DNA from: Epinephelus fuscoguttatus
Lineage: Eukaryota; Chordata; Actinopteri; Perciformes; Serranidae
Length of the DNA: 64,000 nt
Assembly (NCBI RefSeq): GCF_011397635.1
Contig: NC_064774.1
Location: forward strand, 1,550,520-1,614,519
Reading direction: 5' to 3'
Part shown: positions 49,379 through 54,559 of the stretch, piece by piece
How the letters are laid out: each line of letters begins with the position of its first letter
How positions within the stretch are numbered: position 1 is the first letter of the stretch
Made by a program: the position numbers and the translations under genes
Notes under the pieces: generated by a model
Database searches by the model: none
What the model was told of the DNA's origin: nothing
What the model saw: the letters and a program-made list of their open reading frames with translations, nothing else

Positions 49379-49714
49379 AGAGTAACACACTCATGTACTC
49401 TACTGACACACATGCCCATTGCCTGCTGCTTGTCTCCATGGCAACCAGTATAACATCAATGGAGTATATTCATTGTACGCACTCTCATAAACACATACAA
49501 AACTAACAACATAAAGCAACACACACATACACACACACACACACACACACTATACATACAGAAGGACACACAAACACAATAAGCACACACAACTACACAC
49601 TAATTACACACGCATACATTATAAATCATGCTAAGACACACACTACACAAACACCACGTGCAGAGACACACATCTACACACTACATACACAATGCATGAA
49701 CCATTCACATACAG

Positions 49715-49753
<39 letters not shown>

Positions 49754-52700
49754 AGATGATGAACTGGGTCATCACAGCATGAGCACACACACTTGACTCT
49801 CATTTTAATAAGACAAACTTGAAACTGCCCCGATTGGCCGGCGCTGCAGTGATGTCATCCCTCCCTCTGTCTCTCAGGGTGGTGTCGGGCTCCCGGGACA
49901 CGACGTTGCGCGTGTGGGACGTGTCAACGGGCCGCTGCGAGCATGTGCTGACGGGCCACGTGGCGGCGGTGCGCTGCGTTCAGTACGACGGGCGCCGCGT
50001 GGTGTCGGGCGGCTACGACTACATGGTGAAGGTGTGGGACCCCGAGACGGAGGCGTGTCTGCACACGCTGCAGGGGCACACCAACAGAGTGTACTCACTG
50101 CAGGTACACACACACACACACACATGTATATGAGAAGAGCTCATACATAGTAAAGACCTTTTATTAATAAATAAAACTCTGATTCTAACCTGATCTGTTC
50201 TCATAAAAATCACATTTTCTCTGAGTTTAGAATTAAACAAACAAGCAGCTGGATCACAGAGCTGACGTCCTGCTCTGCTTAAGCGTGCTTACACCCTTCT
50301 ATATGAGGCATGACGTCCCTGTGTGTTATTAACTCATCATATCTTCTCTGTCTTCGCAGTTTGATGGTGTGTTCGTGGTGAGCGGCTCGTTGGACACGTC
50401 AATCAGAGTCTGGGACGCAGAGACAGGTAGAGACACTCTTTAGTTCACACATACATCAAATATATTTTTGATAAATTTAAATTAAATCAGCACGTAAGTA
50501 TACGCTTGGTAAAAATTAACCAGTTTATCAGGAACATTTAGTCTGAAAATTAAAAGTTGTTTTGAGAGGCTGATGCATCTTTGTCGTCATTTAAAAGGCT
50601 GTTACGTTGTGGTGAAGTGTTCCAGTATTTTTCAACCCATTTTATGCTGATGACAATAAATATATTGTAACATCAACACCTCTCCAACATTCTAGCTTTT
50701 ATTAAAGGATTTATTGCAGGACTGTTTTGTTAGACGGCATTTGTTTGAGCTCAGTGGACCTAATAAACTGGCAACTTGGTGTTCTTGCAGTTAGCTAAGA
50801 GCTAAATATGTACCATAAATTATAAAACAATCATCACAAAATTACACTGTAAATTAGAAATAGAATAATTAAAGATTATTACATTTCATTAAAGAAATCG
50901 TGTCCATTAGCTTTGAAATAAACCAAATAAAATCCCTATTAATATTATACAATAATAAATTACACCATAAAACACAGTCAAAGCCATCTCCACACTATAC
51001 ACGCAGAACATTTATAAACAAAATTAGAAAAGAATTAAACAATAAAATAAAACGTATCATGTACCAAGTACCGCTAAAGGACGGAACAGGAACATATATA
51101 GTTACGTACATGTATACACACGGTGAAATATTATAAATATATTAAGGTGCAAAAAGACTTTTAATAGTATTTGGAATTTCAAGTCAGATTAAACAAAAAA
51201 AAAAAAATTCAGACCAAATTACAACAACACAAGTAAGAATCTACATAAATTTAAAGTTATGGAAGCCGGGAAAGGCAGTGCTTGCAATTTTTTTAAACGA
51301 CATTATCTAAAACAAAAATGAAAACTGTTCAAATCAGAAAACAAAATGTTGTTTAGCTTTTATTACTTCTAATGTTTATTGGAGTCAGGTCTCATATTTG
51401 GCCACAATCAAACAAGAAATGAGTCAAAAAGTCGTTTTCTTGTGATAGATTACCTTATTTTATCGAGAAATCAACCTTTTTTTTGAATCTACATAAATTA
51501 AACTGTTATTGCGAGAAAATAATCAACAAATAACAAAATATAGGACAGGCAAAAATAAGCCCGGGGCTTCAGCCTACTCCTTTTTCTCAAAATGCATGTC
51601 ACTGAAATAAAAATGGTTCATTCTTTCAAAAAAAAAAAAAAAAAACCCTGAAAAAAATTGCAATCACGGCTCCTCTTGGCTTCCATATGATGTAAACCAA
51701 AATTATTTTCTTTCTAATGAAATCAACCAGTTTTCAGCGATTTTGTTGTCAAAAACTCGTCGAAATAATTTAAAAGATTTTATGAACGTGTAAATAAATC
51801 AGCACTTTGTGGTTTAAAATAAACCTGTTTATTCAAAGTTAAACCGCTAACCTGAAACTGTCCCGTCCAGGTGGGTGTGTCCACACGCTGACGGGCCACC
51901 AATCGCTGACCAGCGGCATGGAGCTGCGTGACAACATCCTTGTTTCCGGGAACGCTGACTCGACGGTCCGAGTGTGGGACGTGCGGACGGGACAGTGCCT
52001 CCACACACTGCAAGGTGAGACAGTGAGAGAACAATGACGTCCCTGAGAGGGTTTGTGTCAGAGGGAACAATGAGAGCAGCGTGAAGGTGAGATGATGGCG
52101 GTCGAGTCAGCGCTAAAACACACAAGTCTGCAGTCCTCCGGGAGACGGAGAGGAAACACTGGAACAGGAAAGAGAGCACACAGACGAGGGAGAAGAAGAG
52201 TCAATCAGAAATAAAGTAAAACCAGAGCTAAAGTTTATTTTAAGATGCGGAGAGAGGAGACGAGGGAACAAAGACACGAGGGAACAAAGAGGACGTGAAG
52301 GTAATTCATTATAGCAAGTGGAAACAAGAAGAGGAAGGAAGTACAAGTGGCAATACCACGGTGAAAAAAGTACTCTGTTACATGTAAGAGTCCTGCGTTC
52401 AAGGATCCTCCTGGGCGCCTCCCACTGCAGGTGTTAAGGGCAGGTCCCACTGGTAGGAGGCTCCAGGGTAGACCCAGAACATGTTTGAGGGATTATATAT
52501 CTCATCTGCTCTGGGAGCACCTTGGGGTCCTCCAGGAGGAGCTGGAAAGCTCATTGAGCCAGTTTCTATTGGATTAACTTCATCTTGTGTTTCCTTCAGG
52601 TCCCAACAAGCACCAGTCGGCGGTGACGTGCCTGCAGTTCTGCAGAGGTTTGGTTCTGTCCAGCTCCGACGACGGGACGGTCAAACTGTGGGACCTGAAG

Positions 52701-52965
52701 ACCGGAGCCTGGCTGCGAGACGTGGTGGCCCTGCAGAGCCGCGGATCAGGTCAGGACCCACCACCATCTGCTGTACACTCACCTGTTACAGATACCTGAG
52801 TCTAAATCAATCACTCGTTCTCTCTCGACAGGTGGCGTCGTGTGGCGAATCAGAGCGTCCGATACTCGGCTGGTTTGTGCTGCCGGCAGCAGGAACGGGA
52901 CGGAGGAGACCAAACTGCTGGTGCTGGACTTCGACCTGGACGACAAGAAGAAGGAGACGGAGTGA
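19164..52965 (+). CDS. fbxw7: fbxw7, F-box and WD repeat domain-containing 7 (SCF E3 ligase substrate receptor)
   Basis: The alpha product (721 aa) uses exons 19164-19694, 39181-39263, 39565-39703, 41036-41170, 41944-42067, 44831-44967, 45065-45178, 49037-49218, 49878-50103, 50360-50426, 51871-52014, 52600-52749 and 52832-52965. All phases agree and all introns are GT-AG. Order along the protein: acidic alpha N-terminus (1-177), dimerisation helix [20 protein letters not shown] (from 253), F-box about 288-334, linker [13 protein letters not shown], and eight WD40 blades (384-715). The protein binds Skp1 through the F-box and phosphodegron substrates (in mammals cyclin E, Myc, Notch, Jun) through the propeller. 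The arginines equal to human R465, R479 and R505 are present (R474, R488, R514). Human alpha is 707 aa. The beta form starts at 35121. Several WD40 stretches differ from mammals more than expected for one of the most conserved F-box proteins, so a teleost duplicate is possible. Confidence 0.95.
20022..20036 (+). promoter_or_regulatory. CTCF-like motif
   Basis: ccagcaggtggcgac matches the CTCF core CCASYAGRKGGCR at every position. It lies about 330 bases after the alpha exon. Occupancy is unknown. Confidence 0.35.
20691..20745. repeat. (CA)n microsatellite
   Basis: About 27 uninterrupted CA dinucleotides. Confidence 0.98.
20897..20923. repeat. (GT)n microsatellite
   Basis: About 13 GT dinucleotides, opposite in strand to the (AC)n tract 100 bases downstream. 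Confidence 0.97.
21027..21078. repeat. (AC)n microsatellite
   Basis: About 20 AC dinucleotides followed by a slightly impure end. Confidence 0.97.
21360..22760. repeat. cluster of interspersed repeat fragments in fbxw7 intron
   Basis: The cluster begins with a cgtttccaccaaacacttt block. The part at 21640-21720 matches 4960-5030. Then come two related blocks (about 21770-21900 and 22610-22745), both containing cacatrgattgaccamgtca-type text, and tatagcgcc-rich sequence common in fish genomes. No coding capacity is seen. Class not assigned. Confidence 0.6.
22795..23040. repeat. interspersed repeat fragments
   Basis: 22800-22925 matches 5030-5160 on the same strand. 22922-23030 is the reverse complement of 16340-16429. 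Two families therefore meet here at gccggcagtcggcccagtga. Confidence 0.7.
23125..23460. repeat. two tandem copies of the dispersed palindromic repeat family
   Basis: Each copy holds gccataggcttgtgctaat and acgttagcatg, then wwatatttgt text, at about 23130-23270 and 23320-23460. The copies are separated by tggcttcatatgagcagagg. Confidence 0.75.
23945..23990 (-). repeat. tRNA-like SINE relic
   Basis: The minus strand reads gtaaccggaaggtcgcaggt then ttcaaacc, a tRNA-like V/T-arm end with B-box-like ggttcaaacc, a frequent fish SINE pattern. No A-box is seen. Confidence 0.3.
24230..25450. repeat. degenerate tandem repeat (~110-130 bp unit) with nuclear-receptor-like sites
   Basis: About nine units share aatttggcacaaa, cttggactcaacaatgaact, and ggtcaaaggtcaaggtcact followed by gtgacctt. 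The same family fills 45470-46330. One unit holds a perfect ERE consensus at 24401-24415. Confidence 0.85.
24401..24415. promoter_or_regulatory. perfect ERE consensus inside a tandem repeat
   Basis: AGGTCAccgTGACCT is the full inverted repeat with 3-base spacing that estrogen receptors bind. Binding here is not shown. Confidence 0.35.
25451..25745. repeat. interspersed repeat fragment
   Basis: The opening actcaacttatttttgcccg then ggggccactttt, with a late ggcgggccaccca, resembles fish DNA-transposon relics with ggccac-rich ends. Class uncertain. Confidence 0.4.
26660..27145. repeat. polypyrimidine minisatellite (CTTCC/CTCCT-rich)
   Basis: Irregular units of the type tcctgacttctcttcctctc plus ttccatccttcc recur for about 480 bases, with pure (TTCC)n at 26990-27031. 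The open frames in it on both strands are by-products. Confidence 0.9.
27273..27303. repeat. (CA)n microsatellite
   Basis: About 15 CA dinucleotides. Confidence 0.97.
27703..28292. repeat. GTTAGC minisatellite, block 1 (~590 bp)
   Basis: Units of 10-11 bases (tctgttagcct, ttctgttagc, tctgttggct) are repeated more than fifty times with drift. A second block of the same unit lies at 29821-30408. Confidence 0.92.
28430..28843. mobile_element. ~410-bp MITE between the two GTTAGC blocks
   Basis: The ends agccatgtttccatc and gatggaaacatagct are inverted repeats with one mismatch. A second inner pair (gatgcgaatc, gattcgaatc) follows. No coding capacity is seen. Confidence 0.65.
29276..29336. repeat. 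(CA)n microsatellite
   Basis: A CA tract with CGCA and TACA interruptions at its end. A further impure CA stretch lies at 28999-29030. Confidence 0.95.
29821..30408. repeat. GTTAGC minisatellite, block 2 (~590 bp)
   Basis: It has the same 10-11-base unit and nearly the same length as block 1, 1.5 kb away. Confidence 0.92.
30650..30870. repeat. purine-rich low-complexity tract
   Basis: GA-rich with (GA)n at 30719-30738 and gaggaaaggaaagagg-type text. Confidence 0.8.
30977..30989 (+). promoter_or_regulatory. DR1 nuclear-receptor motif outside the repeat family
   Basis: AGGTCAAAGGTCA is a perfect DR1 (PPAR/RXR, HNF4 type). It sits in a complex-sequence stretch (30970-31190) without visible repeat structure, inside fbxw7 intron 1. 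Confidence 0.35.
32680..32862 (+). pseudogene. broken RecQ-like helicase N-terminal fragment
   Basis: The frame reads [11 protein letters not shown] and then [20 protein letters not shown], which resembles RecQ motifs 0 and I (family form PTGxGKSLxYQLP). The Walker A lysine is replaced by arginine and a stop follows at 32860, so it cannot be an active helicase. It lies inside the long-inverted-repeat element, which suggests transposon cargo rather than a host gene. Confidence 0.55.
33167..33370 (+). pseudogene. THAP-domain exon inside a transposon
   Basis: ATG 33167 opens 68 codons of a THAP zinc finger (C2CH). The first pair is CAWGTC at residues 5-10, then WIKLCG, and the third Cys is in YICPK. 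The exon ends at AAG/gtaagt, a consensus donor, just where the last His-Phe of the finger should come from the next exon. I found no such exon downstream, so the domain is probably incomplete. THAP domains bind DNA in P/Kolobok-type transposases and in host THAP proteins. The position inside long inverted repeats favours a transposon origin. Confidence 0.65.
34773..34806. repeat. (CA)n microsatellite
   Basis: About 17 CA dinucleotides directly upstream of the putative beta promoter. Confidence 0.97.
34807..35120 (+). promoter_or_regulatory. probable promoter and leader of fbxw7 beta
   Basis: CpG- and GC-richer sequence with a GC-box-like ccacccctc and a (CAG)5 tract (34904-34919) precedes the beta start codon by less than 320 bases. 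In-frame sequence upstream of the ATG is open to a TAA at 35040 but has no ATG. The start site is not known. Confidence 0.45.
35121..35159 (+). CDS. fbxw7: fbxw7 beta-specific first coding exon
   Basis: gccATGG is a strong start context. Thirteen codons read [13 protein letters not shown] and end at AAA/gtgagt in phase 0, which joins to MKRKLDHG at 39181 and gives a 557-aa protein. Mammalian FBXW7 beta carries an almost identical [13 protein letters not shown] just before the shared part, after a longer hydrophobic N-terminus. Here no upstream ATG in frame is seen, so that hydrophobic part appears absent or lies in another exon. Confidence 0.85.
35475..35509. repeat. (GT)n microsatellite
   Basis: About 17 GT dinucleotides downstream of the beta exon. 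Confidence 0.97.
35548..35600 (+). repeat. tRNA-like SINE relic with B-box
   Basis: gtgagcaaggcattgttcag is followed by ggtttgaatcctgc, which matches a B-box. No full tRNA fold is evident. Confidence 0.3.
35760..36970. repeat. satellite-like tandem array, ~185-bp unit (part 1)
   Basis: About seven units share gtcaaatatggtgtatgaaac, aaaatctatgaaaatgaatt, and acagctcctttaaactgcat. Successive gtgtatgaaac marks lie 137-209 bases apart (about 35776, 35974, 36159, 36321, 36458, 36667, 36873). Confidence 0.85.
37383..37430 (+). repeat. tRNA-like SINE relic
   Basis: gaagcactgacattgtggga then ggggttcaattctggcctc has a B-box-like core (ggttcaattc). Low confidence. Confidence 0.25.
37563..37612. repeat. 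(GT)n microsatellite
   Basis: About 24 GT dinucleotides. Confidence 0.98.
38050..38750. repeat. satellite-like tandem array, ~185-bp unit (part 2)
   Basis: Units of the same family as 35760-36970, with marks at about 38200, 38385, 38582 and 38730. It is separated from part 1 by about 1 kb holding a GT tract. Confidence 0.85.
39181..39263 (+). CDS. fbxw7: fbxw7 first shared exon
   Basis: The exon begins ATGAAGAGGAAG after tttcccaccag and reads [20 protein letters not shown], the conserved start of the shared part with the KRK basic cluster. It ends CTCAG/gtacag in phase 2. Both alpha and beta exons join here. Confidence 0.95.
39565..39703 (+). CDS. fbxw7: fbxw7 shared exon 2
   Basis: The acceptor is cctctcag. 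It reads [20 protein letters not shown], then QRRRVTS and [10 protein letters not shown], matching the mammalian ATPTTFGDL and GLQEWLKMFQ blocks. The QRRR stretch is a candidate nuclear signal. It ends CAG/gtcagg in phase 0. Confidence 0.95.
41036..41170 (+). CDS. fbxw7: fbxw7 shared exon 3 (dimerisation domain, start of F-box)
   Basis: The exon has 45 codons, phase 0. [20 protein letters not shown] is the D domain used for dimerisation, and [13 protein letters not shown] begins the F-box. The donor gtacac runs directly into a (CA)n tract. Confidence 0.97.
41172..41203. repeat. (CA)n microsatellite abutting a 5' splice site
   Basis: The tract starts at the second base of the intron and has about 15 CA units. 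Confidence 0.97.
41210..41722. repeat. ~24-34-bp minisatellite in the intron before the F-box exon
   Basis: Units combine aagtcccaatgtcctcaaac with gagacgataa or gagacgacattt and recur about 17 times with small changes. Confidence 0.92.
41944..42067 (+). CDS. fbxw7: fbxw7 shared exon 4 (F-box core)
   Basis: It reads [20 protein letters not shown] then [18 protein letters not shown], the F-box helices that bind Skp1, nearly identical to mammals. It ends GAAG/gtaaac in phase 1. Confidence 0.97.
42829..42857. repeat. (GT)n microsatellite
   Basis: A slightly impure GT tract of about 14 units. Confidence 0.95.
43795..44135. repeat. 45-bp tandem repeat with an inverted leading copy
   Basis: Five or more direct units of 45 bases contain ctaatgttagcttacactgc and then tgtcatactagggaaactac. 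The block before 43884 carries the unit in the opposite orientation, giving a large hairpin. Since 45 is a multiple of 3, one frame stays open as an artefact. Confidence 0.88.
44831..44967 (+). CDS. fbxw7: fbxw7 shared exon 5 (linker to WD40 domain)
   Basis: The acceptor is cctctccacag. It reads [20 protein letters not shown] then [20 protein letters not shown]. The second half matches the mammalian linker closely, and the first half is diverged. It ends CCCATG/gtacac in phase 0. Confidence 0.93.
45065..45178 (+). CDS. fbxw7: fbxw7 shared exon 6 (WD40 blade 1)
   Basis: The exon has 38 codons, phase 0. [20 protein letters not shown] then [18 protein letters not shown] is a canonical GH-WD blade, near-identical to mammals. 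The donor is AAG/gtatgg. Confidence 0.97.
45527..45541. promoter_or_regulatory. perfect ERE consensus inside a tandem repeat
   Basis: AGGTCAccgTGACCT, identical in core and spacer to the copy at 24401. Confidence 0.35.
46176..46190. promoter_or_regulatory. perfect ERE consensus inside a tandem repeat
   Basis: AGGTCActgTGACCT. An extended form (caaggtca...tgaccttg) is also kept. Confidence 0.35.
46412..46554. repeat. ~143-bp repeat unit with DR1 motif (second copy)
   Basis: It is almost identical to 18860-19002, with the perfect DR1 AGGTCAAAGGTCA at 46422-46434. Confidence 0.75.
46770..46805. repeat. (TG)n microsatellite
   Basis: About 18 TG dinucleotides. Confidence 0.97.
47489..47522. repeat. 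(TG)n microsatellite
   Basis: A TG tract with one TTTG interruption, followed by gcgcgc. Confidence 0.95.
48416..48640. repeat. interspersed repeat, copy 1 of a direct pair
   Basis: It aligns with 51018-51240: both contain acaaaattagaaaagaat, atatatagttacgtacatgt and ggaatttcaagtcagattaa in order. A hAT-terminus-like cagggctgaaacgattcgc lies upstream at 48283. Confidence 0.75.
48668..48800. repeat. dispersed palindromic repeat family, inverted copy
   Basis: It contains gcacaagtctatggcatttt and catatgaagccaggaaca, the reverse complement of the blocks at 9780-9900. Confidence 0.75.
49037..49218 (+). CDS. fbxw7: fbxw7 shared exon 7 (WD40 blades 2-3)
   Basis: It reads [40 protein letters not shown] and [20 protein letters not shown]. 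The Arg in TSTVR equals human R465, a phosphodegron contact. The stretch MAVATVISG replaces the mammalian MRDNIIISG, so this exon is more diverged than its neighbours. It is GC-rich at third positions. The donor CCG/gtaagac runs into a (CA)n tract; phase 2. Confidence 0.96.
49223..49281. repeat. (CA)n microsatellite abutting a 5' splice site
   Basis: About 28 CA units begin five bases after the exon end. Further CA tracts follow at 49347-49376, 49524-49550 and 49717-49751, so this intron is largely CA-rich. Confidence 0.98.
49878..50103 (+). CDS. fbxw7: fbxw7 shared exon 8 (WD40 blades 3-5)
   Basis: It starts after tctctcag and reads [20 protein letters not shown], then [20 protein letters not shown] and [24 protein letters not shown] holds the human R479 equivalent and HVAAVR the R505 equivalent. 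It ends CAG/gtacac in phase 0, again followed by CA repeats. Confidence 0.97.
50360..50426 (+). CDS. fbxw7: fbxw7 shared exon 9 (WD40 blade 6 start)
   Basis: It reads [20 protein letters not shown] then ET, after the cttcgcag acceptor. It ends ACAG/gtagag in phase 1 (67 bases). Confidence 0.95.
51018..51240. repeat. interspersed repeat, copy 2 of a direct pair
   Basis: It matches 48416-48640 in the same orientation, 2.6 kb downstream, in another fbxw7 intron. Confidence 0.75.
51871..52014 (+). CDS. fbxw7: fbxw7 shared exon 10 (WD40 blades 6-7)
   Basis: It reads [20 protein letters not shown] then [20 protein letters not shown] and GQCLHTLQ, after the cccgtccag acceptor. It ends CAAG/gtgaga in phase 1. 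Confidence 0.96.
52403..52555 (+). mobile_element. LINE fragment just upstream of a fbxw7 exon
   Basis: The text from ggatcctcctgggcgcctcc through agctggaaag matches the LINE at 8465-8612 (blocks ctcctgggcgcctcc, ggtaggaggc, tatatctcatctg). It ends 45 bases before the acceptor at 52599. Confidence 0.8.
52600..52749 (+). CDS. fbxw7: fbxw7 shared exon 11 (WD40 blade 8)
   Basis: It reads [20 protein letters not shown] then [20 protein letters not shown] and [10 protein letters not shown]. It ends TCAG/gtcagg in phase 1. The [12 protein letters not shown] and [15 protein letters not shown] blocks equal the mammalian protein. Confidence 0.96.
52832..52965 (+). CDS. fbxw7: fbxw7 last coding exon
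   Basis: It reads [20 protein letters not shown] then [20 protein letters not shown] and ETE, with TGA at 52963-52965. Mammals end in DFDVDMK, so this protein has a slightly longer charged end. Confidence 0.96.
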
Positions 52966-53679
52966 GAAATGAAACAAAGACGCCATAAAAAAAGTTTGGA
53001 AGTTAATTTCATTTTGACCAAAGTCATGGCTGGATCTGCTTCCTGCAGCTGTCAGACAGACAGGTATGAATGTCACAACACATCCTGATTGGCCAGCAGA
53101 CATATGGACACATTGGGAGGACAGCTGGATGGACAGAACATCCACTATGACCTGGATACTCAATGTGGATGATACAAAAATGGCCAAAATATCAAAACTT
53201 TTGACATCATATAGCTGCGCTGACATGGACGACGCCATATTGGACGCCACAATCACCCAAATGACCATCGCAAACATGGCGACAAATGAATGTTTTTGCC
53301 ACTTTGATGGACAGAAACAAGGATGTACGTTCTTTTCTACGACACACGGTGAATGTTTGACAGACAGACAGACAGACGGATATGTGCTGATCAAAAACAA
53401 TTCAGATGGATGCTCATGGATGGATGGTTGAATGTAACCGACGGAGGGACGAGGGCATTGACTTCTATTGCTGCTGAACCAATGAGGAGCTCAACAACGC
53501 CGATAAACATACCAATCCAAATGTACCAAATCTTGAAGGCCAGAGACACGTGGGCAACTTCTTGAGGCAATGGGACGGGCAATGTTGCTTTGAGTCAGTA
53601 TTGTTTTCATACCAGCAGCCAACCTACGGCGGCTTATTAGGGCCACTGTAGGTTAAAAAAAAATTAGAAATTTAATAAA
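52966..53679 (+). other. fbxw7 3' UTR (minimum extent)
   Basis: Non-coding sequence after the stop. The first AATAAA is at 53674-53679. FBXW7 3' UTRs are often longer, so a later signal (for example near 56514) may be used. Confidence 0.45.
53674..53679 (+). terminator. candidate poly(A) signal of fbxw7
   Basis: AATAAA lies 709 bases after the stop codon. No strong GT-rich element directly follows. Confidence 0.35.
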
Positions 53680-53804
53680 AAGCAGAGCGGGGCACTGGGG
53701 TAATATTCAGAGAGAAACCTCAGAATTTCAAAGATCAAAGTCGAAAATTCACAAGAAAAATCAACAAAATTTACGAGACAAACTGTAGTGAGGAATTTGT
53801 GTTG

Positions 53805-53868
53805 GATGAATGAGTCAAGCACAGGACTTTCACCCAGGGGACCAGGGTTTGTGTCCCATGTGAGCCAA
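53805..53868 (+). repeat. tRNA-like SINE relic
   Basis: aagcacaggactttcaccca then ggggaccagggtttgtgtcc resembles the 3' half of a tRNA-like SINE head with a degenerate B-box. No A-box is seen. Confidence 0.3.
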
Positions 53869-54094
53869 CACTGGCTTTTTATTTTCAGGTTTTGGGATGT
53901 ATAAAGCCGCTGAATGCACACTGTTTACACAAAACTCAGCCGAATAGCCTCGTTGGTTGTAACGTCATTGTCTTGAATGATGAATTTCAAACATATGTCT
54001 CGACTAGACGTTGCTGGGATTCGCTGTTTACAGGTGGAGTAAAGCGATGTGGTTCCTTGACAAAAAACAAAAGAACAAACACTATTTTTTCCTA

Positions 54095-54550
54095 GTAAAT
54101 TTGTCACTTTAATCTCAGAGAATATTCAGTATTTTCTCGTAAATTTACGATTTTGATCTTAAAGATTCTTCTTTTTTCCTCACCAATTTATGATTTTATA
54201 ATCTCTGAGAGTATTCAAATTCTTTTATGGTAAATTTGTGAGTTTTGAATTTATGATATAAATCTTGGACAGCCACAGTTTTTTCATGCACATTTATGAT
54301 TTTATAATCTCAACAACTTTAAACCAGGAAATAATTCATTTGTTTTTTGTTTTGCAAATTTATCACTTTATAATCTCAGAGATTTTAAATTGTGTTATAA
54401 ATTTGTGATTTTTTTCTCGTAAATTTACGACTCAAACTTGAAATTTCTTAATTTTTTTGTCACAAATTTATGAATTTATAATCTTAGCAATCTCAGAGAA
54501 TATCCAAATTATTTTCTGGTAAATTTACGACTTTAATGTTGAAAACTCTG
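54095..54550. repeat. AT-rich degenerate tandem repeat
   Basis: Units with gtaaatttacgactttaatc, tttatgattttataatctca and gagaatattc recur at irregular 50-70-base spacing for about 450 bases. Confidence 0.75.
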
Positions 54551-54559
54551 AGCTGTCTG

